DNA from: Maritimibacter dapengensis
Lineage (GTDB): Bacteria; Pseudomonadota; Alphaproteobacteria; Rhodobacterales; Rhodobacteraceae
Reading direction: 5' to 3'
Length of the DNA stretch: 64,000 bases
Assembly (NCBI RefSeq): GCF_019218265.1
Contig: NZ_JAHUZE010000001.1
Coordinates: 1,172,033 to 1,236,032 of the forward strand
Every line of letters begins with the position of its first letter. The stretch's first letter is position 1. Both the position numbers and the translations under genes were made by a program. The notes under the pieces were generated by a model. That model worked only from the letters and a program-made list of their open reading frames with translations, was not told the DNA's origin and ran no database searches. Shown piece by piece: positions 17,075-26,904 of this stretch.

Positions 17075-18913
17075 TCAGGGGAAGTTCGCGTGGACGGCGT
17101 TCAGCATCGCCTGATCGAGCGTGACGCCGGCCTCGTCCTCGATGGCGGTGGCGAAGGCTTCCTGAATGTCCAGCGCGACGGATTGCGAGACACGCTGGCC
17201 GTAGCTCGATTTGATCTGCTGCGCCTCGTCGCTGTCCTGATCCGGGGCGTTCACCGCCTCGACCTGAACGATCACGACACGACCGCCGCCCGAGACAGTC
17301 ATCCAGCCGCCCGGTTCGCTGTCGAACACGGTTTCGACCATCGCCGCAGGCGCACCCTGAATGTAGCCGGTGCGCGGGATCGCTTCTTCGGCCACTTCGG
17401 TCAGACCCAACGAGGCAGGGGTTTCGCCCGCGTCGATGGCTTCGATCAGCTCTTGTGCCCGCGCTTGCAGCGCCTCGGATTGTGCCTGCGCGCGCCAGCC
17501 CGCTTCGACCTCGGCGCGCACGTCTTCGAGCGGTTGCAGCACCGGCTCTTCGATCCCGTCAAGGCGCAGGGCGAAGATCGACCCGTCCTCGAGTTCCGTC
17601 ACTTCGGGGAAGTCGTCTGTCGTCACCTCGCGGGCGGCTTCGCGGAAGCCGTCATAGGCGGCAATGCCGTCCTCCATGCCCTCGAACCAGCCGATCTTGG
17701 CGACCGGCACGTCCTGTTCGGCGGCAAGGTCTTCGAGCGTCAGGCCACCGGCCAGCGCCTCGTCGATCTGTGACGCGCGCGCGCGGACCTGCCGTGCGGC
17801 CTCGTCGGCGGCGACTTCGGCGCGAAGCTCGTCCTCGACCTCTTCGAGCGCGGTGTTCTGCGCCTGAAGCACGGCGTTCATGCGGAAAAGCGCGGGGCCG
17901 AGCGAGGTCTCGATCGGGCCGACCACGCCGGGTTCCTCGAGCGCGAAGATCTCTTCGGCGGCGTCGCCAAGCTGGCGTTCGGTCACGTCGCCAAGGTCCA
18001 CGTCGTCGAGTTCCAGACCGCGCGCGGCGACCTCGCCGTCAAAGGTGGTTTCGCCGGATTCGATGCGTTCCAGCGCGGCCTGCGCGTCTTCGGCGTTTCC
18101 GTAGACGAGCCGTTCGACAAGGCGGCGCTCGGGCACCTGGTATTCGTCGAGACGGGCGTCGTAGGCGGCCTGAATCTGGCCTTCATCGACCGGGACACTG
18201 TCGATCAGGTCTTCGGGTCGCAGCCACGCATAGGTGATCTGGCGCGTCTCGGGCAGGGTGAAGGCGTCGGGATTGGCTTCGTAATAGGCCTGAAGCTCCT
18301 CCTCGGTGGGCGCGCCGATGGGTTCCTCGAGCGCGTCCGGCGTCACTTCGGCCCATGTGAAGTCGCGTGTCTCACGCGCCCAGCCATAAAGCGTCGCGGT
18401 ATAGACCTCGGGGAGGGTGATGCCCTGCGTCACGGCTCCGGCAAGCACGGTGCGGGCCACGTCGTTGCGCAGGCTTTCCTCGAATTCACGGGCAGTGAGG
18501 CCGGACTGGTCGAGCACGAAATCATAGGTTTCGCGATCGAAATTGCCGCCCACGTTCTGGAACGCCTCGATCTCGGTCACGCGGTCGGCAAGCTCGCGGT
18601 CACCCACGGAAACGCCGAGGCGGCTCGTCTCGTGGTCCAGCGCGGCCTGCGCGATCACGCGGGAGAGCACCTGCTGGTCCAGCCCGATGGACTGAGCCTG
18701 CTGCATGGTCAGGTTCTGGCCGGTCTCGGCCTGCCACGCGTTCAGTTCTGCGTTTAATTCGCGGAAATAGGCGGAGGCGTCGATATCGGTGTCGCCGACA
18801 CGCCCTATGGAATTGCCGGAGGAGCCGAAATTGAACGAGCCGAAGCCGACCAGACCGATCAGGACCATCCCCATGATGATCCAGACGAAAAAGCGCGAGA
18901 TGTTCGAGAACAT
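17075..18913 (-). CDS. ppiD: Peptidyl-prolyl cis-trans isomerase PpiD (SurA N-terminal-like)
   Basis: Periplasmic folding helper anchored to the inner membrane, 612 residues. A short cytoplasmic tail and one membrane segment (FVWIIMGMVLIGLVGFGSFNF, about residues 8-28) precede a SurA-like chaperone segment with the conserved GDTDIDASAYFRELNAELNAW and a long helical region. The parvulin domain, about residues 260-370, is diverged, as is common for PpiD. Placement directly before trpE recurs in Rhodobacteraceae genomes and supports the identity. Confidence 0.87.
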   Translation of the reverse strand: MFSNISRFFVWIIMGMVLIGLVGFGSFNFGSSGNSIGRVGDTDIDASAYFRELNAELNAWQAETGQNLTMQQAQSIGLDQQVLSRVIAQAALDHETSRLGVSVGDRELADRVTEIEAFQNVGGNFDRETYDFVLDQSGLTAREFEESLRNDVARTVLAGAVTQGITLPEVYTATLYGWARETRDFTWAEVTPDALEEPIGAPTEEELQAYYEANPDAFTLPETRQITYAWLRPEDLIDSVPVDEGQIQAAYDARLDEYQVPERRLVERLVYGNAEDAQAALERIESGETTFDGEVAARGLELDDVDLGDVTERQLGDAAEEIFALEEPGVVGPIETSLGPALFRMNAVLQAQNTALEEVEDELRAEVAADEAARQVRARASQIDEALAGGLTLEDLAAEQDVPVAKIGWFEGMEDGIAAYDGFREAAREVTTDDFPEVTELEDGSIFALRLDGIEEPVLQPLEDVRAEVEAGWRAQAQSEALQARAQELIEAIDAGETPASLGLTEVAEEAIPRTGYIQGAPAAMVETVFDSEPGGWMTVSGGGRVVIVQVEAVNAPDQDSDEAQQIKSSYGQRVSQSVALDIQEAFATAIEDEAGVTLDQAMLNAVHANFP

Positions 18914-19011
18914 GGGCGTTTCCTTGTTTGCGTCACGGCGTTGTATCCGTGCGCGTGGCGAATGTGAACAGGGGAAAGGGGCGGTGCTGGCGCGGATGTG
19001 AAGCGCCGGGC

Positions 19012-20148
19012 TTATGGGTTGCGGTAGGACAGAAGCCGCACGTCGCCGGTGTCGATGTCGAGTGCGTAGGAACGGCGCGCCGGGGCGGTGTTGGACCTGT
19101 CGTCGTGGGGTGCCTCGGCGTCGAGCAGAAGCCAGCCGTCTTCAAGCCGCCGTGGCACGAGCGGCGGGCCATGTTCGTTGCCGTAGTCGAACAGGTCGGT
19201 CAGGCCGGGAAAGGCAGTGGTCGGGACGAAAAGCGATGTGGTCTCGCCGTCCGGAGCGAACACCTTGATCTCGCCGGGGCGGGAGAACGCGCCGGTGGTG
19301 ACGAGTGCGCGGGTTGTCGGGTCGAAGAGAAGGGTTCGCGCGTCGTATTCCTCGAGGCTCGTCACCACGCGCCACGCGCCGTCTTTGGTGTCGATGGTGT
19401 AGATGTAGCCCTCGCCGCCGTAGGTCATGGCATAGATCGTTCCCGTCGCCGGATCATGGGTGCTGGCGACCGGAAGGAGCACGCGGGGGACGTCGGGGGT
19501 CACGGGAAAGTCCCGCGTGCCGGTCGCATCGGTCAGGCGCACGCCTTTGGTGTCGAAGGTAACGGTTGCGCTGCTGACGGGCTGCATACCGGAGCCGTCA
19601 CGGATGCCGGGCGGGAGGTCGTCTTTCCGCCCGAGTGCCTGTGCAAGGTATTCGTGCGCGAGCGCCGGGTCCGACTGCACCTGATCGACAACGATCTGAG
19701 CGGCTGGCGCAAGGCGCGCGGCTTGAAAGCTATGGAGGCGGTCAGTCGCGTAGCGTTCGGTCAAGGTCTTGACCAGCTTGCGGAAATCCTGCCCGACCGG
19801 GTTGCGGACGAGGGGCAAGCCGGGCACGTCGATCCCGGTCATCGGGATGTCCGCGAGCATGATTGCGCTGTTTTCGGGGTCCGGGCCGCTGCGGATGACA
19901 TCGAGGACGCGCGTCCCTTCGGTCATGTCGATGCGCCACTGCATCTCGCCCCCGTCGATCAGGACGAGCGCGACGCTCTGGCCGGGGCGATCGACCATGA
20001 TCCGGGTTTCGGGCAGGGCATAGAAATCATCGGTCTGTCGCCCCTTGCCGACGGCGACCACGTGTAGCTCCGGCCCGTCCTGCGCCTGCGCGTGGCCTGC
20101 GAGGGCGAGCGCGGTGCAGAAGAACAGGGTTTTGACGGCGTGAAACAT
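19012..20148 (-). CDS. Secreted hypothetical protein, probable beta-rich fold
   Basis: A 378-residue exported protein; MFHAVKTLFFCTALALAGHA is a typical signal peptide (cleaved after AQA). The start at 20148 is chosen for that signal peptide; the frame remains open upstream into the neighbouring gene. The rest is strand-rich with repeated units such as TGTIYAMTYGGEGYIYTID and ARTLLFDPTTRALVTTG that suggest a propeller, but I recognise no family. It sits between the aminotransferase gene and ppiD on the same strand. Confidence 0.65.
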   Translation of the reverse strand: MFHAVKTLFFCTALALAGHAQAQDGPELHVVAVGKGRQTDDFYALPETRIMVDRPGQSVALVLIDGGEMQWRIDMTEGTRVLDVIRSGPDPENSAIMLADIPMTGIDVPGLPLVRNPVGQDFRKLVKTLTERYATDRLHSFQAARLAPAAQIVVDQVQSDPALAHEYLAQALGRKDDLPPGIRDGSGMQPVSSATVTFDTKGVRLTDATGTRDFPVTPDVPRVLLPVASTHDPATGTIYAMTYGGEGYIYTIDTKDGAWRVVTSLEEYDARTLLFDPTTRALVTTGAFSRPGEIKVFAPDGETTSLFVPTTAFPGLTDLFDYGNEHGPPLVPRRLEDGWLLLDAEAPHDDRSNTAPARRSYALDIDTGDVRLLSYRNP

Positions 20149-20209
20149 GGGGTGCCCCGCAGAATGGTCAGAGTCTAGCGGCTGGGGCGTTGCCGGTCGA
20201 GATCGCGGG

Positions 20210-21373
20210 TCAGGTGAGCGTGGCCAGTCGGGCGAAGAGCACGGCGATCTGGTCGCGGTCGATGTTGGCGAAGGCGATGCGCAGGTGGCGTTCGCCCTGA
20301 CCTTCGGGATTGAACATCGAGCCGGGGAGGGCGAGCACGCCGATCTCGTCCACCATGCGGCGGCACAGCGCCTCGGCGGGGTCATCGAACGGGTGTTCGA
20401 CATAGGCGAAATATGCGCCTGCGCCGAGGACGCGCCAACCGTCGAGCTTGGCGAAGCCTTCTTCGACGGCAAGGCGGCGGGCGAGGATCTCGTCCCGCTC
20501 GCCTGCAAGCCAGTCGCCGAGATTGCGCATCCCCCACAGCGCCGCGTGCTGGCCGATCTGGTTTGGACAGATCGCGACCGTGTCGAGGAATTTCTCGACC
20601 GAGAGCAGGCGCTCGGGCGCGGCGATCAGCGCGCCGACGCGGTGGCCGGTCAGGCGGTAAGCCTTTGAAAAGGAGTAGAGTTGGATCACCGTGTCGCCCC
20701 AATCCGGCTGGGCGAGCAGATCGTGCGGCCGGCCCGTGCGGGAGTCGAAATCGCGGTAAGTCTCATCGAGAATGAGCGTGATGCCGGCCTTCTTCGCCAA
20801 TCGGTAGAACCCCATCACGAGGTCCGCCGGGTATTCGACGCCGCCGGGATTGTTCGGGGTGACGAGCACGATGGCGCGGGTGCGCTCGGTGAGGCGGGCC
20901 TCGGCGTCGGCCACGGTCGGCAGAAGCTCGTCCCCGGTGGGCAGCGGTACCGTTTTCACCCCCGCCATGTCGAGCCACATCTGGTGATTGAAATACCACG
21001 GCGTGGGCAGGATCACCTCGTCGCCGGGGGCGGCGAGGGTGGCAAGCGCGGCGCAGAAGGCCTGATTGCAGCCCTGCGTGATCGCGACGTTTTCGGAGGT
21101 GAGCACGCCGCCGTACGCCGTGCCGAAATGCGAAGCGACCTCGTCACGCAGGTCGGGCAGGCCGAGAACCGGGCCGTAGACATGGGCGCTCGGCAGGTTC
21201 ATCGCGATATCCGCTATCGCTTCGCGCAGGGCGATGGGCGGCGGGTCGATCGGCGCGGCCTGGCTCACGTTGATGAGGGGCGCGTCGGGCGAGAAATCCT
21301 TGCCCGCGATCCAGCGTTTCGCCTCGACGACAGGCGAAGGGCGCGTGGCCGCGAGGTTCGGGTTGAGGATCAT
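20210..21373 (-). CDS. Pyridoxal-phosphate aminotransferase class I/II, coupled to trpD
   Basis: 387 residues. Fold-type I features are clear: [14 protein letters not shown] (phosphate-side helix), [13 protein letters not shown] (substrate loop), [12 protein letters not shown] (aspartate to the ring nitrogen) and the lysine in [15 protein letters not shown]. The start ATG at 21373 overlaps the trpD stop in an ATGA tetranucleotide, so it is translated with trpD; the frame is open further upstream but only within trpD. The donor and acceptor are unknown. An aromatic or branched amino acid role fits the neighbourhood but is not shown. Confidence 0.85.
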   Translation of the reverse strand: MILNPNLAATRPSPVVEAKRWIAGKDFSPDAPLINVSQAAPIDPPPIALREAIADIAMNLPSAHVYGPVLGLPDLRDEVASHFGTAYGGVLTSENVAITQGCNQAFCAALATLAAPGDEVILPTPWYFNHQMWLDMAGVKTVPLPTGDELLPTVADAEARLTERTRAIVLVTPNNPGGVEYPADLVMGFYRLAKKAGITLILDETYRDFDSRTGRPHDLLAQPDWGDTVIQLYSFSKAYRLTGHRVGALIAAPERLLSVEKFLDTVAICPNQIGQHAALWGMRNLGDWLAGERDEILARRLAVEEGFAKLDGWRVLGAGAYFAYVEHPFDDPAEALCRRMVDEIGVLALPGSMFNPEGQGERHLRIAFANIDRDQIAVLFARLATLT

Positions 21374-22386
21374 GCCCCCTGGGTGATCCTGGCGAGGCCC
21401 TCGACCTTGGACTTCGCAGCACCGGAATCGATCGCTTCGCGGGCCATCTCGACGCCTTGTTTGAGGTCCGCGGCCTTGTCGGCCACCACCAGAGCGGCGG
21501 CGGCATTGAGGCACACGGCGTCACGGTAGGCGGTCTGCGCACCATCTAGCAGGGCCGCGAAAGCCTTGCCGTTCTCTTCGGGCGTGCCGCCCATGATGTC
21601 CTTGAACGGATGGACCGGCAGGCCCGCATCTTCGGGGTGGATCGTCTTGCCCGTGACCTTTCCGTTTTCCAGAGCAGCGAGATCCGTGGGGCCGGAAATG
21701 GCGATTTCATCGGTCCCGTCGGACCCGTGGACGAGCCATGCTTTTTCCGAGCCGAGCGCCTGCAACGTCTCTGCCATCGGCCAGATGAGATCGGGTGCGA
21801 AGGCACCGGTCAGCTGGCGTTTGACGCCTGCCGGATTGGTCAGCGGGCCAAGGATGTTGAAGATGGTCTTGCAACCCAACTCCATGCGCACCGGCATCAC
21901 GTGCTTGATCGCCGGGTGGTGCATGGGGGCCATCATGAAGCCGATACCGACCTCGGCCAGCGCGCGCTCGACCACCGGGGCTTCGACCATGACCTCGATC
22001 CCCATGGCGCCGAGCGCATCTGCCGCACCGGATTTGGACGACAGGTTGCGGTTGCCGTGCTTTGCGACCGGGACGCCCGCGCCCGCCACGACGAAGGCGG
22101 TGGCGGTCGAGATGTTGAGCGTGCCTTTGCCGTCACCGCCCGTGCCGACGATATCCATCGCGCCGTCGGGCGCTTTGACCGGCACGCATTTGGCGCGCAT
22201 GACAGCGGCGGCGGCGGCGTATTCCGCAACGCTTTCGCCGCGTGCCCGCATCGCCATCAACAGACCGCCCATCTGGGCCTGCGTCGCAGTGCCTTCGAAC
22301 AGTTCTTCGAACGCCGCTTCCGCTTGCGCACGCGACAGCGGGCCTTCGGAGGCGGCGAAGATCAGGGGCTTCATCGTGTCGCTCAT
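21370..22386 (-). CDS. trpD: Anthranilate phosphoribosyltransferase
   Basis: Second step of tryptophan synthesis; 338 residues. The PRPP/Mg site [21 protein letters not shown], the anthranilate-side [21 protein letters not shown] and [16 protein letters not shown] are all intact. It overlaps trpG by four bases upstream and the aminotransferase gene by four bases downstream. In most relatives trpC follows; here it does not. Confidence 0.97.
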   Translation of the reverse strand: MSDTMKPLIFAASEGPLSRAQAEAAFEELFEGTATQAQMGGLLMAMRARGESVAEYAAAAAVMRAKCVPVKAPDGAMDIVGTGGDGKGTLNISTATAFVVAGAGVPVAKHGNRNLSSKSGAADALGAMGIEVMVEAPVVERALAEVGIGFMMAPMHHPAIKHVMPVRMELGCKTIFNILGPLTNPAGVKRQLTGAFAPDLIWPMAETLQALGSEKAWLVHGSDGTDEIAISGPTDLAALENGKVTGKTIHPEDAGLPVHPFKDIMGGTPEENGKAFAALLDGAQTAYRDAVCLNAAAALVVADKAADLKQGVEMAREAIDSGAAKSKVEGLARITQGA

Positions 22387-22964
22387 GCCGGTTCCCCCAC
22401 GCGGTCGAGAAAGTTTTTCAGCATCGCGTGGCCGTGTTCGGACCGGATGCTTTCCGGGTGGAATTGCACGCCTTCGATGGGTAGCTCTTTATGGCGGAGT
22501 CCCATGATCGTGCCGTCGGCGAGCCATGCGGTCACCTCAAGCGTGTCGGGCAGGCTGTCACGTTCCACGACCAATGAGTGATACCGGGTGCCTTGGAGCG
22601 GCGAGGGCAGGCCCGCGAAGACGCCTGCACCTTCGTGGTGAATTTCGCCCATCTTGCCGTGAACAATCTCGGAATGGCGCACGACCTTGCCGCCGAAGGC
22701 CTGACCGATGGTCTGATGCCCCAGGCATACCCCCAGAAGCGGCACGCCGGCTTCCGCGGCAGCCAGCGTGAGGGGCAGGCAGATGCCCGCCTGATCGGGG
22801 TCACAGGGGCCGGGGGACAGGATGATCGCTTCGGGGCGCATGCCCATCGCCTCCTGCACGTTCAGCGCGTCGTTGCGATGCACCTCGACCGGCGCGCCGA
22901 GCTCGCCGAAATAATGGACGAGGTTGTAGGTGAAGCTGTCGTAATTATCGATGAGCAGGATCAT
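22383..22964 (-). CDS. trpG: Anthranilate synthase component II (glutamine amidotransferase)
   Basis: 193-residue glutaminase that supplies ammonia to TrpE. The opening [22 protein letters not shown], the nucleophile in [17 protein letters not shown] (Cys80) and the C-terminal GVQFHPESI give the complete Cys-His-Glu triad. It may also serve p-aminobenzoate synthesis, as in many bacteria with a single subunit. It is the first gene of the leftward block; the 104-base gap to the divergent gene on the right must hold its promoter. Confidence 0.96.
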   Translation of the reverse strand: MILLIDNYDSFTYNLVHYFGELGAPVEVHRNDALNVQEAMGMRPEAIILSPGPCDPDQAGICLPLTLAAAEAGVPLLGVCLGHQTIGQAFGGKVVRHSEIVHGKMGEIHHEGAGVFAGLPSPLQGTRYHSLVVERDSLPDTLEVTAWLADGTIMGLRHKELPIEGVQFHPESIRSEHGHAMLKNFLDRVGEPA

Positions 22965-23068
22965 GGCCGCACCTTTGGGGGCTTTTATCGAGTGGTCGTC
23001 GGGTTATACATGTTCAGAGCCGGTGCCAAGGGTCAAGGTCGCCGGGATGAGGTCGACAGGAGTTCCAA

Positions 23069-24703
23069 TTGGCACGCGGTACGATATCGGGCGTTCTCTG
23101 GGGGGCCGTGGTTTCGGCCATTGGCATCTTCACCGCCGCATTCGTGGTGGAGCCGGTCGTCCTGCCGGTGTCTGACGACAGCGTGGCCGTCATGGAAGAA
23201 GCGGCTGAGGCCGAGGCGGAGGTGTCGGAGGCTGACGCGGGCGAAAACGCAGAGGCACCTGTGACGGAGGGCGAGCCGGTGGACACGCCGGATGACGCAC
23301 CGGAAGCCGAGCCGGATGACGCGGATGCCCCGGTCGAAGGGGAAGAGGCCGAACCAGAGAGGGAAGAGGCCGACACGGTTGCGTCGGAAGAGCCCGCTGC
23401 CGCCCCGGAGGTCGTCGAAAATGCCGGGTCTTCGCCGGTCCTGCCCGACGAAGGAAACGTGCCACGGGCCGCGATGGAAGCGCCCGCGCCTTTGGCGGGG
23501 GAGGCGCCCGGATTGGTCGAGGCGGAACCGCAGCCGGACCCGCCTGCGCCGGACACCGCGCTGGAACCGGCCCCGGAACCGACGGAAGACGTGGTCACGG
23601 CAATGGAACCTCCGGGTGAGGACCTGCCGGGTGGTCTCCCCGAGACAGCCAATCCGCCGGAGACCTCGACGGCGCCGGGCGGCATTGCCGCGCCAGAGGC
23701 CGAAGCGCCGCCTGCGTCCGACCCGGCCCCCGAAGCGCCGGCCGAGACGATAGATGCCTCGCCCGAGCCTGCCGAAGACCCTGCGTTGATCGCCGAACCG
23801 GAGGACAACCCGACGACCGCACCGGACGTGGTGACGGATCGCCTGCCGTCAATCGGGGCCACGACCGGGGAGGACAGCGACCAGACCGCGCAGGGGCCGG
23901 AGGGCGACGATCTTGCAGACGATGGGCCGAACGCGAGCGACGGACTTGCCGACGTCGCGCCGCTGCCCTCCGCCAATACCGGACGATTGCCAACCATCGG
24001 GGCGGAAAACGGCACGGTGGAAGCTGCGGAAGCCCGACCGGCGATCGAACGGAACGCGATTTCCTATGGCGGCGATCCGGCGCTTCCGAAGATGGCGATC
24101 GTTCTGATCGACGAGGGGCCGGGGCGCGAGGATGTGGGGGATCTGGCGGTGATGCCCTTCCCCCTGACGGTTGCGGTCGATGCCTCGTCGCCGGACGCCG
24201 AGACCGCGATCCGGTTTTATCGCGAGTCAGGTGCGGAAATCGTTCTCATGGTGCCGCTCCCCGACGGTGCGACCGCTACGGACGTGGATGTGACCTTGCA
24301 GGTTTATGAGCCGCTTCTGGAGCAATCGGTGGCCGTGTTGTTCACGCAGGATGCGGGGTTCCAGTCGCTTGGAGACGCTGCGAAACAGGTCGTCACCGTT
24401 CTGGAAGAGCGGGGTCTTGGCCTCGTCACGTATCCCGAGGGCCTCAATACCGGCCACAAGATCGCAGTCAGCGAGGGCGTTCCCGCCACTCTGGTGTTCC
24501 GGGACCTCGATTCCGATGGGCAGGCGCCGGACGTGATCCGCCGGTTCCTGGACAATGTCGCGTTTCGCGCCCGCAACGAGGACGGCGTCACGGCGATAGC
24601 ACGGGTGCGGCCCGACAGCCTTCAGGCGATCCTGGAATGGTCGCTTGGAAACCGGGCGCAGACCGTGAACCTTGCCCCCTTGTCCGCGACGATGACGGAT
24701 TGA
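23069..24703 (+). CDS. Divergent polysaccharide deacetylase (YibQ/DUF610) with a long acidic linker
   Basis: 544 residues. An N-terminal anchor (GVLWGAVVSAIGIFTAAFVV) is followed by about 290 residues of A/E/P/D-rich low complexity, then a YibQ-type domain (from about residue 330: KMAIVLIDEGPGREDVGDLA, FPLTVAVDASSPDAE, AEIVLMVPLPDGA). The usual metal-binding H-x3-H motif is not evident. The start is TTG at 23069 with GACAGGAG upstream. The linker has two copies of RLPxIGA (RLPSIGATTGE and RLPTIGAENGT). Probably an envelope protein whose linker spans the periplasm; enzyme activity is doubtful. Confidence 0.8.
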   Translation: MARGTISGVLWGAVVSAIGIFTAAFVVEPVVLPVSDDSVAVMEEAAEAEAEVSEADAGENAEAPVTEGEPVDTPDDAPEAEPDDADAPVEGEEAEPEREEADTVASEEPAAAPEVVENAGSSPVLPDEGNVPRAAMEAPAPLAGEAPGLVEAEPQPDPPAPDTALEPAPEPTEDVVTAMEPPGEDLPGGLPETANPPETSTAPGGIAAPEAEAPPASDPAPEAPAETIDASPEPAEDPALIAEPEDNPTTAPDVVTDRLPSIGATTGEDSDQTAQGPEGDDLADDGPNASDGLADVAPLPSANTGRLPTIGAENGTVEAAEARPAIERNAISYGGDPALPKMAIVLIDEGPGREDVGDLAVMPFPLTVAVDASSPDAETAIRFYRESGAEIVLMVPLPDGATATDVDVTLQVYEPLLEQSVAVLFTQDAGFQSLGDAAKQVVTVLEERGLGLVTYPEGLNTGHKIAVSEGVPATLVFRDLDSDGQAPDVIRRFLDNVAFRARNEDGVTAIARVRPDSLQAILEWSLGNRAQTVNLAPLSATMTD

Positions 24704-24815
24704 GGACACATGCCGGGGCTTGAGGTGAACATTCCTCATCCCAGTCAAACACTTGCCCTGATTTCGCCCAAACGGGACGCGATGTTTCATCGTGTAACGA
24801 TTTGGGACGGTTGGC

Positions 24816-26006
24816 ATGAATGACGGTTTGAAGATCCTTGGCATTGGCGGGCTGGTGCTCGCCGTCGGGGTGCCTTTTCTGAAAAGCGGCATCGAGGAGG
24901 TCGAAAACCTCGCCGGCCCGAAAGTTCGCACCGAGGCTGAATTGACCGAGGGCGCGCCGCAGGATCACTGGCATTACCGCGACGGATTGGCGAACGCGAC
25001 CGGGCCGGTTGCAGCGACATCGGATGGGATGCCCGACTTCATGACGTCCACCATCGCGGGATGGCGCGAAGCGACACGACATGACGTGGTCGCGAAACTG
25101 CGGTTGTTGCCCGAGGTCGAGCGATGCGTGCCGACACCGCCCGCCGAAAATGCGCATGTCGCCGCGTTCTACACCTTGGGCGGTGGCGCGGATGTGCGGC
25201 TCTGGACGTATTCCACAAAGCAGGTCGCGGATGTGGCCGAGCAATGGATCAAGTCGATCCAGGGCTACAATCCCGATGACGGGCGGTTCGGCATGCCGCC
25301 GAGCAACGCGCCTCGACCGGTCGCCAGTTACCAATACCAGGTGCTCGACGTGGCTGTGACCGAGGTGGGGCATCCAGTCCACGTGGTGCTGGAGCAATTG
25401 GCCTACAAGAACACACCGACGCAGAAGATTTACAATTTTCACCTTGCCGAGGGCGTCGACATCAGCGGCGTCACCATCGTCGGGGGTGCCGTTGGGGGGG
25501 TAGCTAATTTGTCGGAGACCGTGCGAGTCGAGCATGTCACGGACGAAAACCTCGTCGATTGCGGGCTGGTCCAGCGCCATTACCGGCGGGTCGAGCAGTT
25601 CGAACGGGACATCGCGCGCGAAAAACGGACGCTTTACGGAAATGACGCTCGGCGTCTCCGCGAGGAGATCGCGCCGGATGTCTCGGCATACCGAACGGAT
25701 GCCTTAGCTTATGCCAGTTGGTTCAAGCAGAGCTTCGGGGTCGATCACTTCGCCAATGTGCGCGGCATGGATTTCGCGCGGGGATTGCGGGTCGGTCCGG
25801 CGCCTGCCGAGGGGGAAGCCCCGGTCTATCGCCCCTTTGCGGGCGCGGTCGTGACGCTTTCCGCCAAGGATTATCTCAGGTTCAAGGGCGGGCATGAATG
25901 GCCCGAGGCGTTTCAGGACGACGTTCTGACACTCGCCACGGAGGTCGCAGGCGGCGATCCCCGCACCGTCTTCGGCGCAGGCAAGTTCGCCGCGCAGGGT
26001 TTCTGA
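24816..26006 (+). CDS. Membrane-anchored hypothetical protein
   Basis: 396 residues with one N-terminal hydrophobic anchor (LKILGIGGLVLAVGVPFLKSG). The soluble part carries no motif that I can name; the C-terminal half has a helical, charged stretch (EQFERDIAREKRTLYGNDARR). The stop is two bases before the start of the next gene, which is also an anchored protein of unknown function, so the two are very likely made together and may form a complex in the periplasm. The previous gene, 112 bases away, encodes another anchored envelope protein. Confidence 0.6.
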   Translation: MNDGLKILGIGGLVLAVGVPFLKSGIEEVENLAGPKVRTEAELTEGAPQDHWHYRDGLANATGPVAATSDGMPDFMTSTIAGWREATRHDVVAKLRLLPEVERCVPTPPAENAHVAAFYTLGGGADVRLWTYSTKQVADVAEQWIKSIQGYNPDDGRFGMPPSNAPRPVASYQYQVLDVAVTEVGHPVHVVLEQLAYKNTPTQKIYNFHLAEGVDISGVTIVGGAVGGVANLSETVRVEHVTDENLVDCGLVQRHYRRVEQFERDIAREKRTLYGNDARRLREEIAPDVSAYRTDALAYASWFKQSFGVDHFANVRGMDFARGLRVGPAPAEGEAPVYRPFAGAVVTLSAKDYLRFKGGHEWPEAFQDDVLTLATEVAGGDPRTVFGAGKFAAQGF

Positions 26007-26007
26007 C

Positions 26008-26901
26008 ATGGAACGGGTCGGGACGCTCGTCACGCTGTTGGCCATGTTCACCGCGCTGGTTTATGCCGGGGTCCACCTGTTCGTGGTTCAAGGCGTGCAG
26101 GACGACATCGCGACAGTCGTGAAGATGCAGGACATCAACGCCGCAAGTGCGATCGCAGAGGTGCAAAAGGTCGAAAAGGCCGAGGCGGCGGGGGTGAAGC
26201 AGATCGTCAATTCCGCTGGCGACGTGCGGTCGATCCGGTCGGCGGAGGCGCTCTTGGTGCCCGACGGCGCGGCGCGGTCGCGAACGATCGAACTGGACAT
26301 GGTGCTTACGCCTCTGAGCCTTGCGGGACCGGGCGAGGATGTACCGGAGCCTGCTCTGGCCGATTTGTTCATTCAGGCGCGCGCCTCGTCACTGATGACC
26401 GACTTTTGCGATATGATCGTGGAGAGCAGGTTCGCCGCGACCTGTCTGCCGGGGAGCGTTCATGTGTCGGACCTGAACTGGGACCTGACGCCGATCGCCT
26501 TCATTGGCGGACGCCATGTGAGCTTCACGCTGAACTTCACGCCGGGCGAGAATGTCGGGACGCTTCCCGTGGGCGAGACAGCGGTGTTGATGGAGGAACG
26601 GGTCGATCCGACCGATGCAGGCATTCTGCGCGTGCCTGATGTCTCGGCCTATCGCGACGCGCTTCGCGCGGCGCTCGACCGCGCGCGCTATGCCTGTGGG
26701 CTGCTTCGTGACGGCGTGGGCAATTGCGTGGCCAGCCACGTGAAGGTGTCGACCCGGTGGCACGTGCCGGGCTACCCCGAAGACCGGATGCCCGAGGTCG
26801 TGATCCGGCAGGGTTTCACGATGAAATACCTGACGCCGGTGGCGGGCGGTGCCGCGCCGGAGGAGGGCGCAGGCGAAGTCGAAACCCCGCCTGCGCGCTG
26901 A
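26008..26901 (+). CDS. Membrane-anchored hypothetical protein, coupled to the preceding gene
   Basis: 297 residues: N-terminal membrane segment (VTLLAMFTALVYAGVHLFVV) followed by a short helical neck (DDIATVVKMQDINAASAIAE) and a strand-rich periplasmic domain with four cysteines (CDMIV, CLPGS, CGLLR, NCVAS) that could form two disulfides. No family recognised. One base separates it from the upstream gene; the convergent metY ends three bases beyond its stop. Confidence 0.6.
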   Translation: MERVGTLVTLLAMFTALVYAGVHLFVVQGVQDDIATVVKMQDINAASAIAEVQKVEKAEAAGVKQIVNSAGDVRSIRSAEALLVPDGAARSRTIELDMVLTPLSLAGPGEDVPEPALADLFIQARASSLMTDFCDMIVESRFAATCLPGSVHVSDLNWDLTPIAFIGGRHVSFTLNFTPGENVGTLPVGETAVLMEERVDPTDAGILRVPDVSAYRDALRAALDRARYACGLLRDGVGNCVASHVKVSTRWHVPGYPEDRMPEVVIRQGFTMKYLTPVAGGAAPEEGAGEVETPPAR

Positions 26902-26904
26902 GGG

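Noticed and set aside
15441..17114. A 557-codon rightward frame opposite trpE
   Set aside because: It is fully antisense to trpE, whose motifs are all intact.
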